A stretch of DNA of 64,000 nucleotides, from positions 28,299,001 through 28,363,000 of the forward strand of contig NC_071335.1 in NCBI RefSeq assembly GCF_027744825.2, written 5' to 3'. Source of the DNA: Synchiropus splendidus (lineage: Eukaryota > Chordata > Actinopteri > Syngnathiformes > Callionymidae). Below, in pieces: positions 12,263 through 24,965 of the stretch (positions are counted from its first letter, which is position 1; each line of letters opens with the position of its first letter). The notes under the pieces were generated by a model. The model made no database searches. It was not told where the DNA came from and saw only the letters and a list, made by a program, of their open reading frames with translations. A program made the translations under genes and the position numbers.

Positions 12263-15035
12263 ATTACAAGATCCTCTGTTTTTTGTCGTCTTTACCTTTT
12301 TTTTTGTTTTACTATCAGCAGTGTTTCATATTACGCAGAGTTAATGCAGCGGCCACCAGGTTCACCTGCATAAGAATGGTCTCTATGAGCAGAGAGCCAG
12401 AGTGATGTATGTCTTGTGTATTCATGATGATGGAAAAAAAACAAAAAACGCACAGCAGCAGTGATGCATTCACTGACAGGGACTGGGATGAGAAGTGTTG
12501 CCGACCAACGTCCAGCGTGAGTTCTTGAAGTCAGGAAGTGGCTCAAAAGCGATTTCATTTCAGTTCGAAGGCAGTGTTGACTCTTTGAAAACCATGAATG
12601 TTGCATTCAGGGCAAGCTTGACACTCACAGTCAGAGCGCTCCTTCTCCCTTCATCTCTGACATCTATAAGGGTCATTAATGCCCACGAATTCAGCGCTGG
12701 TTTATCAGACCGACACTGGTCTCCAGTAACACTACTCAAATGAAAGAAGCGGATTGTTATTGTAAAGATATAAGATCGTTCAAACCTCTGCTTCAACATT
12801 CCTGTGATGTTAGAGTTGTCAAAGAGTCACCGTTTTGGTGGAACTATGCATGTAAATGCAGTATGAAATTTATCGTCAATCGTCTGCAGTGTTGGTTCTG
12901 TTGAATTATACTGCTGAGTCCAGCGCAGTGTTGCGTGGAGCAGGAACTGGAGACATGCCTCGATGACATCACTGGAGTAGTGTCTCCTCGACACATCCAT
13001 AAGGTGCAGGTAAACAAGTTATTGAGCTTCAGTATCAGAGAAGAGCTGCTGAGCTTTTGTGTGCTGGATGTTGTAATCGTGCCAGTGAGCATGTTAGATA
13101 TAGAGCGCCATGAGTGTCAACCATCTGTGTCATCGCCACTCTGCAGGGAGCATTTTGCTGCGGTGTGGTAACCTGTCGGCCTGAAAGTTTGCCCCAAACA
13201 GGTTCTGAAACTGACTGCAGTGCCCACAGTTTTCAAACGTAAACAAACATGAACGCATCATCAAAGCAGCGGAGAGAAGCAGCGGTATCAAAACTGGCCC
13301 GGAAAAGAGTGAGTTCCTTTGTTTACCCACACGCAGTATGAAGTTTGCACTGCTCACCTTTCTTAAGAGAGTAAAACCCCCAGTCCGTTTTGATCTGTCC
13401 GATTATTATTTTTATTTACGACCATTTAAGACCCTTCAACCTCTGATGAAACTGACTCCAGAAGGATGTAGTGTGAACAAAAATGAGTCCTTGGTTTACA
13501 TGGACTCTTCTTCTTCTAAAAGCTGCTGACAAACCACTTACATTTTTGCTGGTATTGCCAGTACCTCCACTTCCTCATTTGCACAGTTAGTTACTCCGGT
13601 TACATCAAAAGATGGCGGCTGAGTTTGATCAAGTTATGACGACTGAGCATTGATGGATTCATGGTAGTGTTTATCAACCTTTTTTTTCTGTACACACAGA
13701 ATGAAAATACAGATTTTTCAAGTCAACAGTTATGATGACCAACAGCCACAAATCTGAAGCATATTGTGGAAAAAACGGGACAAAAGCTACGGCCAAACAG
13801 CCTAACTAAACTCAGGCGGCCTTATATATATATATATATCAGGCATAAAAGGGTTGAATGTGGTATGCAGCAGTGATGATAACACACGACCACGTTCACC
13901 ACCATGTCAGCTCATGTCCACATCTCTGGATTATCTGCGACCGAATCCAAACCATTTAAGATTTCCCTTTATTTTATGTCTTCCACTATACCTGCCCATT
14001 TTTTCGTCGTTGTTTGTTTACTCTGTTACTCGATTCATATCTCCATTTCAAGCGTTTCCCAATTTCTTTTCATACAGCTCTTGGCCGTTTCCTCATATCT
14101 CCGCTGAGGCACTGGAGGGCAACGTGACAGAGTAATCGCTCTCCTTGTCCAAGCCCAGCGCTGTTTGCCCAGCAGGGCCAGATTAAAGTTCACAGATAGA
14201 GAGAGGTTCCTGCTTGGGCCAGGTGTTGACAGTTAAGATAAAGCAGAGTCGCAAGGAAGTGGAGGGGGTCGGAGGGAGGGATGGCGAGCCTGTATGTGTG
14301 TTCTCACACATAAACACACTTGTAATGTTCAGAAGGCCGGTGAGCCCATCCTCCCCCACCTCTCTTCGTCTTCCATCTCCCAAGTTCAATGTCGAGAAAA
14401 CAACAATGCTGGACCCACAAATCCCGCCACCAACAGCCCGTGCATAGCAGACATACTTTTCCCAGACACTTGGCCCTTGCCGACCCCTCCCGCCCCCGCC
14501 TCACCCTTTCTCCTGGTGTGGATTTATGGGCTTAACCTATAAAGGCAGCAAACACAGCAAAGTTTTCAACAATCAGCTGGCTACACTTAAGAGTATTGTG
14601 TCATTTAAATGTGTTAATAATCCAGAAAGTTTGTCGTAATATCTTTTAAAAAAATGCCAGGGCTTGACAAAAAATGCCTGTCTATAATTTGATCATGTGA
14701 TTCTATTGTTACAGGTTACTTTCAATCTAGACTGAAGACCGAGCCCCCTCCCCTCCCGACTCATCCGCTCTCCCAAAGGTTCCTTCATCAACTCTGTGTC
14801 CCGACTTGCCTGTGTGTTTGAGTAAGGAGGCCTTCCAGGCATATTTGGGGAAGTCCTGACCAGCGGAGATTTTGCCAAGAAACCTGCTCATAATCCTCCT
14901 CATATTCCTCTGTTCACTGCTCTTTTACTCCCCTTTGTATCCGTGGATGATGCACACACTTAAGACACACAGTAATTTGGGGTAGAATGAAAATGACATG
15001 TTCTGAGTCGTGTTACTTGTGTCTGTTGTTTGACT
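12263..15035. other. intergenic, no gene seen
   Basis: This is mixed sequence after the inferred bcl11a transcript end. It holds a short (TA)n at about 13823-13839 and no reading frame with a recognisable domain, splice pattern or family similarity. Confidence 0.6.
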
Positions 15036-15039
15036 CACT

Positions 15040-15115
15040 TTGAATCATTCATTCCAGTTCATTCCCTTAATAGGGTCATGGATGCCGGGGGCCGATCCCA
15101 GCCACAGAGGCCAGA
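15040..15115. repeat. short interspersed-repeat fragment (LINE 3'-tail-like)
   Basis: Wording such as TTAATAGGGTCATGGATGCC followed by a GGCCGATCCCAGCC-type stretch resembles a very common teleost repeat motif with 'agggtcatgg' and 'cctatcccagc'. The match is by eye and short, and the family is not certain. Confidence 0.3.
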
Positions 15116-18100
15116 ATAGAGACGACAGTTTGGATCAAAGTAAATAACCAATATTTAAATCTTGTTGTGTTTGCTCAGTAGCGCGTGACACATTCTTGTT
15201 TCTTGTCAAATAATTTTATTTGTATTTGTCAGTGGGGATTTAAAAACTGGAGGTGTCACTTTTCTATCATTCAGCACCGATGGGAGCCACCTCTTGTTCC
15301 AACATCATTTAAGGTTTGAAGTTGACACATTGGGAGAGTGATTCTTGAAATGGATTGAGTCAAAGTGGCCATTATGACCACCTGCACGATGCCTTTGAAG
15401 GTATTAGTCACAAAAACTTTTGAAAGGCTTCACTGCTCACATCCAATGCGTGAACCTTTTGGAGAAATAAAGCAAATATTATACTTTCCCAGACCGACTA
15501 CCATTGAAATCTATAGTATACAGCGACTGCTTGTAGACATATGAATTCATTATTGCATTATTCACAAGCAACAGTAACGCTTAACCGGAAACTGGATCTC
15601 TTACCACCTTCATTCTCACTCTGTTCCATCACTCAGGTGTGTCGCACTCGCTGATACGAACTGTGTCTGAAGAGAAAAACAAGCCCAAAGTTGTCCACAA
15701 TTCTCATATTCCAACTTTATTTTCACTGTGTTTCCACTTCTTCTTCTCATATTTTGAGCATAGCAATATGCATTACTGCCCCCCACGGGTTGTCAATAAA
15801 TATGTTGATGACTTTTTAAATTTTATTTTACTTAACAAGAAATATTATTAGAATTCAATTTTGTCACCCTGCTACTTGCCAGTCATATAAATATGCGTTT
15901 ATCTCTCACGCTTATTGGTATGATGTGTATTTTTCTTGAGTAGACAAAAGCAAATAAGTTGGTCTCCACAGCGCGGGGTAGCTGCGGAGCAGCGATGGAG
16001 AGGCAGACTGCAGCTGTGGTGCACTGAAGAGGGGGCCTCGTCCGGGCTCCTTGGAACAATATAAAAGCACTAATCACCCTGGACAGCTGACACCCACTGC
16101 CTCATACACACTCAGACACACACAGAGACTCACATAAAGATCTGAGGTTGTATAGAGAGTGAGAAGAGGAGCTCTGCCCAGACAAGACTTACAGGTCTGC
16201 CTCAGCCAGAAAACAAAGTCTGTGTTTTGTCTAAAGGCAGCATCGCTTCAGGGCTGAAATACTTCTACACACACACGCACACCATGACCAGGATCTCACA
16301 CACACTCTTACCTGCTGTTAAAGACACGCAGGAATATACAAGAAAACTTCCTTTCATGCACAGACTGATCCAGATGAGGAATCAGACCCACATGCTTGTT
16401 CTGGGCCAAAACCACGCCACGGTTCAGGCACACAAACGCACACACCAACACACTACACGTGCATATACAAAGTGTCTTCGGGAATGTGACCTTTTCCCAA
16501 AAGCCTCCCTTTCCTGCCCCGGCTCCCCTCCCCCTCGGGCTGTGTGAAGACTGAAGAGGTGAAAGGTCAGGTTTTGGGGGGCTGGAGATTAGGTTTCACA
16601 TGACTGAGCACCTTTGTTGAGGCAGGCGGACAGAAAGGAAACGTCCAGGAGGGTAGCTGTGTCTGTCGGAGCGGCCGGAGAGGGGGACGGGGAGGACGGA
16701 GGGACCAGGTTCCAGTCACAGTCTGGTCAAGATGAAGGTGAAGTGCAAGGAAGACGAAGGAGAGCAGTAAAAGTTGGAGAGAGAGGGAGGAAATAAACGT
16801 CTATTTACAAATACAACCCACTTGTTTTTCCAAGGCTAAAAAAGCGCCAATGCTTCTTGATAGTCTGAACGGATGTCAACTACTTTGTCGTGTTTTGGGA
16901 GCAGTGTAACTGACCACTGTGTGAGCGCGACTCTGTCCAGAGGTGCAGCCAGTCGGTGTGCGCTGCCTCGGCTGATTTTGACCACACAGTGAGAAGAAAG
17001 CCAAAATAGTAAACTGAATCACAGCAGAAGCCCCCTCCCACCCCCTCTCCTCTTCCTCTTTGCTTCCTTCACATCAGAGGGGTGGTTTGCCCGCTAGACA
17101 ATATCTACAGCGGCTGGCACTGAACCTCTTGGCAGCGGCTGGATTACCTTCAGAGTGAAGTATTACTTTAAAGCGTGCGTTTCGCTGGAGACGTGGAGAG
17201 AGGGATTTTAATGACGTGCAACAGTTTCAGCCAAATGAGTCACAGAGGTGGAACAGCTTCTGCTGATGGCTTCCAGATAAGGTGGAAACTTTGACCCTGG
17301 ACTAGAGTCGAAGGACTGGCCAGAGAGTGCCTTGAAGAAAGTGGAATATTTGAGCAATTCACCATCTGATCTTTGATTGTTTAAGCCTCATTCATGTGTT
17401 CATGCTGGACAAACGCGCACGGTATGATGCTTTAATAAACATCTGCCAAGGACTTCAGACTGCGTGTCCCAGGATTACAAGGCTACTATTTTGTGAATTA
17501 TTTATCCAACATCTCCCACGTTTTCCAGCTAGCAAGGGTCACCAAGGTTGACGATTTATATCACAAGACTGAGAGGTAGTTGTGTGTACCCACATAGACT
17601 ATTTCGAGTACGTAGCACGGTGGAAACCAGCGGCGAGAGTAGAGCAAGTGAAGGGAAACGTATTACTGTAGATATTTGTGTGTTTGCGGAAGTGTAATAT
17701 TCAGTTTCGGTCACACACACCTAGGGCAACCACTCTCTAGCATGCTCTCCTCATGCATGTTTACACTGTGGTCAACTAATATCTGCAGTGAGCGAGGAGG
17801 AAGACACCCCAGATATGCCGCTTTTCCGCTGTCAATGGAAATACTACAATTCTTCTGGGACCTTTTTGGAGGGATGGGGTCAGCAGCCTCAACTTTAAAA
17901 ACCACCTCCAACCTGGGTCTGCAACACGGTCCTGTGTCGGGGTCTGTGATGTCACTGTAGGCTCAATGGCCAATAGAGCGGGGGTGTACTTTTCAGCTCA
18001 CTGAAAGATAGTGCAAGTTTCTCGCTAACACTCTTGCTGAACTCATGTTCCAAAAACGATGTCAAAGGCTTGAATGGCTTCATGGACCAGCAAGAGGTGA

Positions 18101-18665
18101 GGATATTTCTGAGCAGAAAAAACGGAGACACATGATTTTACACGCTCAGTGAAATAAAAAAAAAGCACGACTACAGGAATGTCAAGGACCTCAACAGTCA
18201 CACAACCTCACAGCGCGATTGTATCTCTGGAAGGGGTAGACCAGGGCTGACCTCCCAACCCAGGGTTCCTAGAACTAGCTACTACTCTTCCTCCTGAAAA
18301 ATATCTTTGAACATTTCAGAGACCAGTGGTGCAGGATGAAAACGTCCCCAAATCATGCACCAAAAGTTTCCCCCCTCCTTGCCACCAGTAGTATTTCCAG
18401 TATTCACGAAAACAGATTTGCCAGTCCTGGTCACTTTATGGTACAACTTCATGCCTGGGTCTAAAGGAAGAAGAAGCATCCTCTTCCCTGTGTCTGTTTT
18501 CTCCTGGCCCAAAATCATGTTTAATTCTGGATCTTCATGGACTGAACAACCGCCAAGTCTGAAAAGAAAATCCCTGGATCCTTTCTTAAAAGGCTTGGTG
18601 TAATGAGAACTTAATAACTGATGGAGAAAAAAAGTTCATTTGGCATTGGTGTCTTTTTCTTCAAA
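15116..18665. other. intergenic, no gene seen
   Basis: No domain-bearing frame was found. A GC-richer patch at 16.5-17.2 kb contains C- and G-rich runs but no CpG-island-like promoter with a downstream exon that I can defend. Short CA-rich stretches occur near 16.1 and 16.27 kb. Confidence 0.55.
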
Positions 18666-18669
18666 CTCA

Positions 18670-19040
18670 GGAGGAGACGGCAGGCAGAGCTGGAGGTAGC
18701 AGAGATGAAGATGCTGAGCTTCTCTCTGGGAGTGAGCAGGATGGATAGGATCAGGAAGCAATAGATCAGAGGAGGTGTTTAGGAGACAAAGTCAGAGAGA
18801 CTAGACTGAGATGGTTTGTACATGTACAGAGGAGAGAGAGCCAGTCCATTGGCAGGAAGATGTTGAGGTTGGAACTGCCAGGTGGAGGTGGAGAGGAAGG
18901 CCAAAGAGGAGATTGATGGAGGTGGTGAAGGAGGACTTGAAGTTTGTAGGTTTGACAGAGGAGGAAGCAGAGGACAGGGGGAGATGGAGGAGGATGATCC
19001 GCTGTGGCCACCCCTGAAGAGAGAAAGAGAAAGAAGAAGG
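18670..19040 (+). pseudogene. 5'-truncated RTE-like non-LTR retrotransposon, 3' coding end
   Basis: Translating across frames gives blocks typical of the C-terminal end of fish RTE-type LINE reverse-transcriptase proteins: ELEVAEMKML, then RMDRIRKQ, then LRWFVHVQRRE, then RPKRRLMEVVKEDLK and GRWRRMIRCGHP. They lie in the right order but are broken by stops and at least two frame changes, so the copy is dead. Only about 370 bases survive, as expected of 5'-truncated insertions. Assignment to RTE rather than a related LINE clade is from memory of motif wording. Confidence 0.6.
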
Positions 19041-19420
19041 AGTCTTTTGCCTCAAAGCGCCTAAGCACACTGTCAAGCACCATCCAAATTATAACCACCA
19101 CCTAGAACTCTGTTTCTCTACATCAAAAGTTGTTAGAAAAATCCACTTTGGCTGGAGTTTTTAGAATAGTTGAGCTCCTTCTGGAGTAGGTGTGGTTTGT
19201 GAAAAGGAAAGGGTTAAGGGGTGAAGCAGATGAAGCAAGCCCATAGCAGGAGATTCCAGAGATCCTCTGATATCACCTTGAACCATGGCGGGTGTTCCAC
19301 GGTGCTGCTCCTGCGCCTTCTGTGTGCCATGTTGTCCAGATAAATACGTAAATGCACAAGCACCTTCATCTTTATCTGCTTCATTTTTTCAAAGTCTAAG
19401 GTCATATCTGTGCGCAGTGT

Positions 19421-19422
<2 letters not shown>
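19041..19422. other. intergenic, no gene seen
   Basis: Sequence between the LINE remnant and the (GT)n tract. No coding or RNA feature was recognised. Confidence 0.5.

Positions 19423-19482
<60 letters not shown>
19423..19482 (+). repeat. (GT)30 microsatellite
   Basis: Thirty uninterrupted GT units. It creates open frames of alternating Val/Cys or Thr/His on both strands that are not genes. Confidence 0.98.
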
Positions 19483-19483
<1 letters not shown>

Positions 19484-21012
19484 CTCCAGGTGCAATGCTG
19501 CAGGCGGAATTATATGACCAGGGAAACAGGGTCATGTCATCAGGACCATGACTTGTGTGCGTGTGTGCGAGCGACAGTAGGGCGCCTGTTTACTGTCCTG
19601 TGACCAAAAAGACAAAGTTCATCAGCCGCACGACGTATGCAACTTGATTTTCCTGCCAGATCTGGTCACTTAATTCAATAATAAACTTTAATGCCTAATA
19701 TTAAGAAAGCAAAAAAGGAAGAGACTAGTCAGTAACAGTGAGCTCTTATCTTCTTTGGCACAAACAGGTGTAGCCTCATCTTTTGAAAGACGGTGCTTCT
19801 AGTTTTCCCTCTGTGTCTTTAAAAAGGGCTGTCAGTAAAACGTGTGCAAGGAATGACCGGACAAGGGCTTTTGCTTCCTCACAATATGCCTTTACATCCA
19901 CAACGGTGTGTTTATTGGCCCCGTAAAGCAGGTACTCTCTCAGTAAAATAGCGGAAAATGTGTTGCATTAATGTGTATAGGTAAGTTTTGAGACGTCCAT
20001 GAGGTGATGGCAGGCGCTTGAAGCTTCTTTGAAAAAAAAATGTTTCAGTTCCTCCCCCGCTTCACTCTGTGCCCTTGTGTGTTCTGCCTTCTGTGCATAA
20101 AAAAGGTGTATACGATGGTGGTTGGCCTCCCAGGGGCCGGCAGAGTTCTCTCTTTGAGCCACTCCAGCTGTTCCAGGGGTGACAGAGGATAAGTCAGAGT
20201 GAGGTTGGAGGGTTAGAGGGCCCTGCTAGATTCTAAGAATTGCCGCGCCACTCCTGGTTCAATCTTGAGGCCCAGGGGTCAAAGGGAGCAGAGGGGGAGT
20301 GCGGAGTGGGGGAGGCATAGGGGCCAGAAGGGCCACGGTCACATGCTTGACCTGCTGCACTGACCTTGTTACTCTCAGCTCAGTGTTGCCTGCCTGTAAC
20401 AGTTTTAAATTTGAGGATTTATTCAAAGTGATTTGACAGAAGTTTGAGAGGGAGGAAGAGGAAGTAGTAGGAAAGCTAATTCAGTAAGAGCTCTCTGGGG
20501 TGATGTTGAACACTCTTTTATTGGTCCACTGAAGGGTATCTTATGAATAACCTCACAGAGTCTGAGAAGCCAGGGTCACTAGTCACCTGGTCCACACTGG
20601 AGTCTTACATTCACACCAATCCTGTATCGTTTTGCACAGTGGCAGGAAGCAGCTGGTTCACAGTAAACAGTAAACACATATAAAATAAAGAAGATAGTTT
20701 GTAGTTCAATGCAAAAGTCACTATTTTTGGCAAAGAGAGGGATTGAAAACTTGGCGATAAAATGATTCTTATTCTCAAATGACCGTGACCACATAGGAAA
20801 GAAAAAAAAAAACCTTGAAAGACGTCCACAGACCGGCTGTTTCAAAGTCACAGTGTCCTGGTTGAAAAATGTCTGTCACCTTTAGATGTGACTGCAGAAC
20901 AGCTTGTTTGGAGACAAACATTAGGACTGAATTCTTGAAGTCCACACCAGGAAAAGTCAAAAGTTCACCAGGGTACATTGCTTTTAAAAAATCGTGGAAA
21001 TATTCATTGTTA
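19483..21012. other. intergenic, no gene seen
   Basis: Mixed sequence with short A runs (20030-20041, 20801-20812). No gene, RNA or clear repeat family was recognised. Confidence 0.5.
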
Positions 21013-21551
21013 CTGCCGTAAAATTCCGGACTATAGAGCGCACCTGAATATTAGCCACACCAACAAAACTAGATGTGGTTCATACATAAGTCACACTGGT
21101 CTTTAAGCCACGGGTGCAGTGGTGCAGTCTGCGCCGTAGAAAGGTCAGTGGTGCACCTGACTTGAAAATGCATGAGGATCACTTCTAAACTAGTTTTGAA
21201 AACAGGGCATCGAGCATCGAGACTGACTCATGAGACATCATGAACTTGTCACATGTTTATTGACATTAAAGAGCTCAAAATGCTCTGTTTTCACCTGCGT
21301 GTCAAAAGTTCCGACACCGCAGCCGGTCTCAGCTGCTGCTTCTCATTTGGCGGAGCTGCGGACAGGCGGGCGAAAACAACGCATTTTGAGGCTTCAATGC
21401 AAATGAAACGCCTGTGATTTCATCGGTGTGATGTGACAAGACTCAATATTTTGGCAGCATCATTAGGCTGTAAAAATCCATATATTAGCCGCGCCGTTGT
21501 GTAAGCCGCAGGGCTCCACTAGAAAAAAGTAGTGGCTGGAAATTACGGTAG
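21013..21551. mobile_element. non-autonomous DNA transposon (MITE) of a common teleost family
   Basis: The left end reads CTGCCGTAAAATTCCGGACT. The right end, reverse-complemented, reads CTACCGTAATTTCCAGCC, so the ends form imperfect inverted repeats. Internal wording (GGACTATAGAGCGCACC, TTAGCCGCGCCGTTGTG, TAAGCCGCAGGGCTCC) matches a very widespread fish element ending in 'attccggactataagccgc'. No transposase frame is present. I cannot see a clean target duplication, and superfamily is uncertain. Confidence 0.75.
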
Positions 21552-24425
21552 TTGAGAAAGGCTCACAAATCTATGACCAAACAAAGGCAATAATCAGAGA
21601 AAAAAAACATTATTTATATGTAGTATATTTGGCTGCAAGAAGTTGTCATGCTGTGTTCACTTTATTTAATGTACTATTTTTTATTTTAATTTTTAATTCT
21701 GTCACCCCTTTCATTTGGCTTCATTTGGATTGTTTCCAATATTGCATTCATGTAGCGCACGAATTTTCCGATGTAAGATAAGACAATGTAAGTGTAATGG
21801 CAATTGTTAGAGCAAGTTGCTCAACAGGTTGTGGCAGACTGTCGCACTTTGGTAAAGTTGACTCTCCTGAAAGGGGCGTCTTCTCATATTCGGGTTTTTA
21901 TGGGGCCAACCGGTGGTCTTCAGTGAGGACACATTCACTGAGGGCCTCCTCCACTACAAAGCGCTTGTCAGTCATTGTGCTGAACTTGTGTTGTTTCTAT
22001 GCAGCGCCAGGCCGCACAGCTGTCGTGAAAAGACCCAAGGCTACTCTCCCCGCGCCTGAAAGAAACAAACAAACAAAGCTGTAAAACAAGAAAATGAAAA
22101 CCAAAAAGGGTCACAAATAATGAGTGTACTAAAAAACATCTTGTCCAATTGCACCTTGGGAGCTGGGCGGCGGCGGCGGGGGGGGCGGGTAATGGGCTCG
22201 AGAGTGGACTAGGGCCACAAAGGGATTCATCCCCTCCTGCGTTACTGTTCGCCCGGCCCTTTGGATGAACTTGTCTCCATTCAGCCGGCCCTCTTACGCC
22301 CAGGTGTGTCCTTGTGTTGCTCTGCAGCCACTGACATCACTTTGGCCCCAAGTGCCCCATTGTAAACAAGACAGAAAGAAGGGTGGATGAAAAGACGTAA
22401 AGTGCAAAAACAAGGAAGAGAACAAGAATAAAAGAAGAGTGCCATTCTTGCTTTTCAGGGCAAGGAACAATGTTATGGTGGTTCTCCCACGCTCCACGTG
22501 GCTCTCTGCGCCCCGGTGACCATCACTTAAAGATGAAACTGTCCATCATAATAATGTCGTTTTCCTCATATTCCAAATCTGCTGGTGAGATTCACCGTAA
22601 AGATCTCCTGGGTTGTGATGCAGCGGGTGGACCGAGCTACCATCCAGAAAGGCTGTTTGAATGGCTCGGTGCCAAGACCAATTGAGAGGTGCTGCTGTGG
22701 TGGAGAGCCAGAGGGGAGATGGTCATCCATTATTCATCACTAAGCCAAATAATCCCCAACAGAATTGGTCTGGTCTTGTCTGGCCCAACGGTTGGGGAAT
22801 GGATGGGATGGTCTGGGGGGCAAGAGAGGAGGGTTTCAGAGGCTGGGGCGTGGGTGGGTGGGTGGGGGGGGTGGCAGGTCCATGGGTCTTATTTTTTTTA
22901 ATTTGGGCTGGTTGAGTTGGATCTTTTTGGTGGGCTGAAAGGGAATGGCAGGCTCCCTGTAAGGGGTGGGAGTGGGGTCTTTGAGGATTAGATGCAAATA
23001 TGTCTTTGATAGCTTTCACAGTCTGGGAGTCCTATTCTGTTTATGGATATTCATATTAAGTCTAATCTTTGGAAACAATCCTTGGCATGGAGCGGTGAGA
23101 GGCAAGCGTGATGGGGATGGAGCACCGCAGCAGCAGGGGGTTCCATGGACCTGAATGGGCTCTCATCTGACCCAGATCAGGGGCAGGACCAGCAGAAACC
23201 CTCCATGGTGTGAGAATCCTTCAATGGACGACGGGCTCAGTGAATGATGACCTCCTGTCCCGTTGGGTGACAGCAGTAACGTGCTCCAACGTAAATGTAA
23301 ACACACTTACACACATGATGGACTCTGGCACACAGACAAAGCCATGATACTCTGTCAGTGTCCTGGTCACAAAGCTTTCAGACACAACACGGCTGTGTAC
23401 TATCTCTGCAGCGTCCCGTCTGGTCTTGACTCCAGATCAAAACGGACACTACTGACTACTTCATTCAGAGAACATAGTCTAAACTTTAACGTGTGATATT
23501 TTGTTCAGCAGTGATGGTTACCGAAGCTGTTACCACACGTAAAGGCTGGCAGAACAGGGGAAGGAGCGGCACAATTTCCGCAGTGAGTTCAAGCTCTTGC
23601 AATTATGGACGGCCTTCACTAAAGCAGTAAAGCAACTATGGCTGACCCTCATCATCCTACATAGTTTTGCTTGAATGTGCGCGGACATAATAGTGATGGC
23701 TTTTTTTCCACAGACACTTATACATATTAATAAATGAAAAATGGAAAAACCTCCGCCTCAGGGCTACACGGACGCAAGTATAGAACTGAGTTCACATCAA
23801 GCAGCATTTTATTCACTCAGCAGGAAAAAGCATATGCAGCCTTCAAGTGTTTTTGCGAGCCTCATCAGCATCATCATCATTCTTATTATGATTATTACAA
23901 TTATTATCATTATTATTATTGACACCCATGAACGTCTAGCATCTATTCCAGCTATAGGTTCTGCTAACCGTTAATAACCACTGCCAAAGCTATCACTTTG
24001 GGGATACCTGGGGCATCATGCAGTGTCCAGGAGAGTACGTCGCATCGGCCATTTTTGTAGTCCTTGACTGTGTAAAAGAAACCATTGACAGCCAAGAGTC
24101 CAGTTTTATTTTTGCCACAAAAAGCTACTTTATGAAGAGTGAGCCTTGATGTCGGATTTTTTTTTTTTTTTTTTCACAAAAATGTTATTCTGAGCTTATA
24201 ACAGAATTCAGTTCAACTTTATATTTGAAGCAATATTATAAATCACTTGAGGTTTTCACAGATTTTTTAGTTTATTTTTTTCACACATTTAATGTGAAAA
24301 ACCTTGCGTCTTTCTGTATCTTTAGTGAATGTTCAGGACCTGCTCCCCGGTCCACACTTGACTGTTAAGGCGAGGTGGATGGTACATTCACACCTCATGG
24401 GTCAACCCTCCAAGTAAAGGTCAAC
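21552..24425. other. intergenic, no gene seen
   Basis: Contains a C/G-rich run near 22165-22190, a G-rich stretch of GGGTGG-type units at 22845-22877 and an ATT-rich run at 23881-23921. An octamer ATGCAAAT occurs at 22992-22999. No coding exon was recognised. Confidence 0.5.
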
Positions 24426-24429
24426 ATCA

Positions 24430-24965
24430 AATACCATGAGATGAATATTTTATTGGACTGCTTTTAGCTTTGATTGTGGCACTTTGTTCGATAAGCTTTT
24501 GCAATGCCACAACATTTGTTTTCAATGTTGCATTAACGGTGCGGTACACTTTTTTTTTTTTTTTTGGCAGAAATAATTCATAAAGTACTCTGTAGGGCGA
24601 GTGGTTACAGGCCTGAACAAGGCGGAATGTGTCGTCCCATGTCCCATGTGGATGAGAACCACTGAGAATCAACTGTTTTTTTTCCCAAGCGTGTTGATAT
24701 TGGCAGGGTTTGGACCACTGCACAAAGCCTACTCCAGCACATCCTTAAGATTCTCACTGGGATGGAGGGCCGCACTCCGCTGGGGCCATCCATGTGTGAA
24801 AATGATGTCTCATGCTCCTTGAGCCACTCTTTCATAAATTGAGTCGGATGAATCCTGTCATCTTGGAATATACTCATGGCATCATGGAAGAAAGAAAAAC
24901 CAAAAAAATCTTTTGACATGTTCATGTTGGTTGCACCAAAGACCAGACCTACTATTTCCACCAAA
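24430..24965 (-). pseudogene. Tc1-like transposase relic (C-terminal DDE half)
   Basis: On the minus strand, reading from about 24880 downward, a stretch FQDDRIHPTQFMKEWLKEHE and then FSHMDGPSG corresponds to the second catalytic Asp region of Tc1/mariner transposases. After a frame change ENLKDVLE, a stop and ALCSGPNPAN follow, matching the block with the third acidic residue. Further on, VVALQKLIEQSATIKAKSSPIKY matches the C-terminal end. A poly-T run (24549-24565 on the + strand) interrupts it. Frameshifts, stops and the lack of the N-terminal DNA-binding half mean it is inactive. No flanking inverted repeats were found. Confidence 0.85.
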
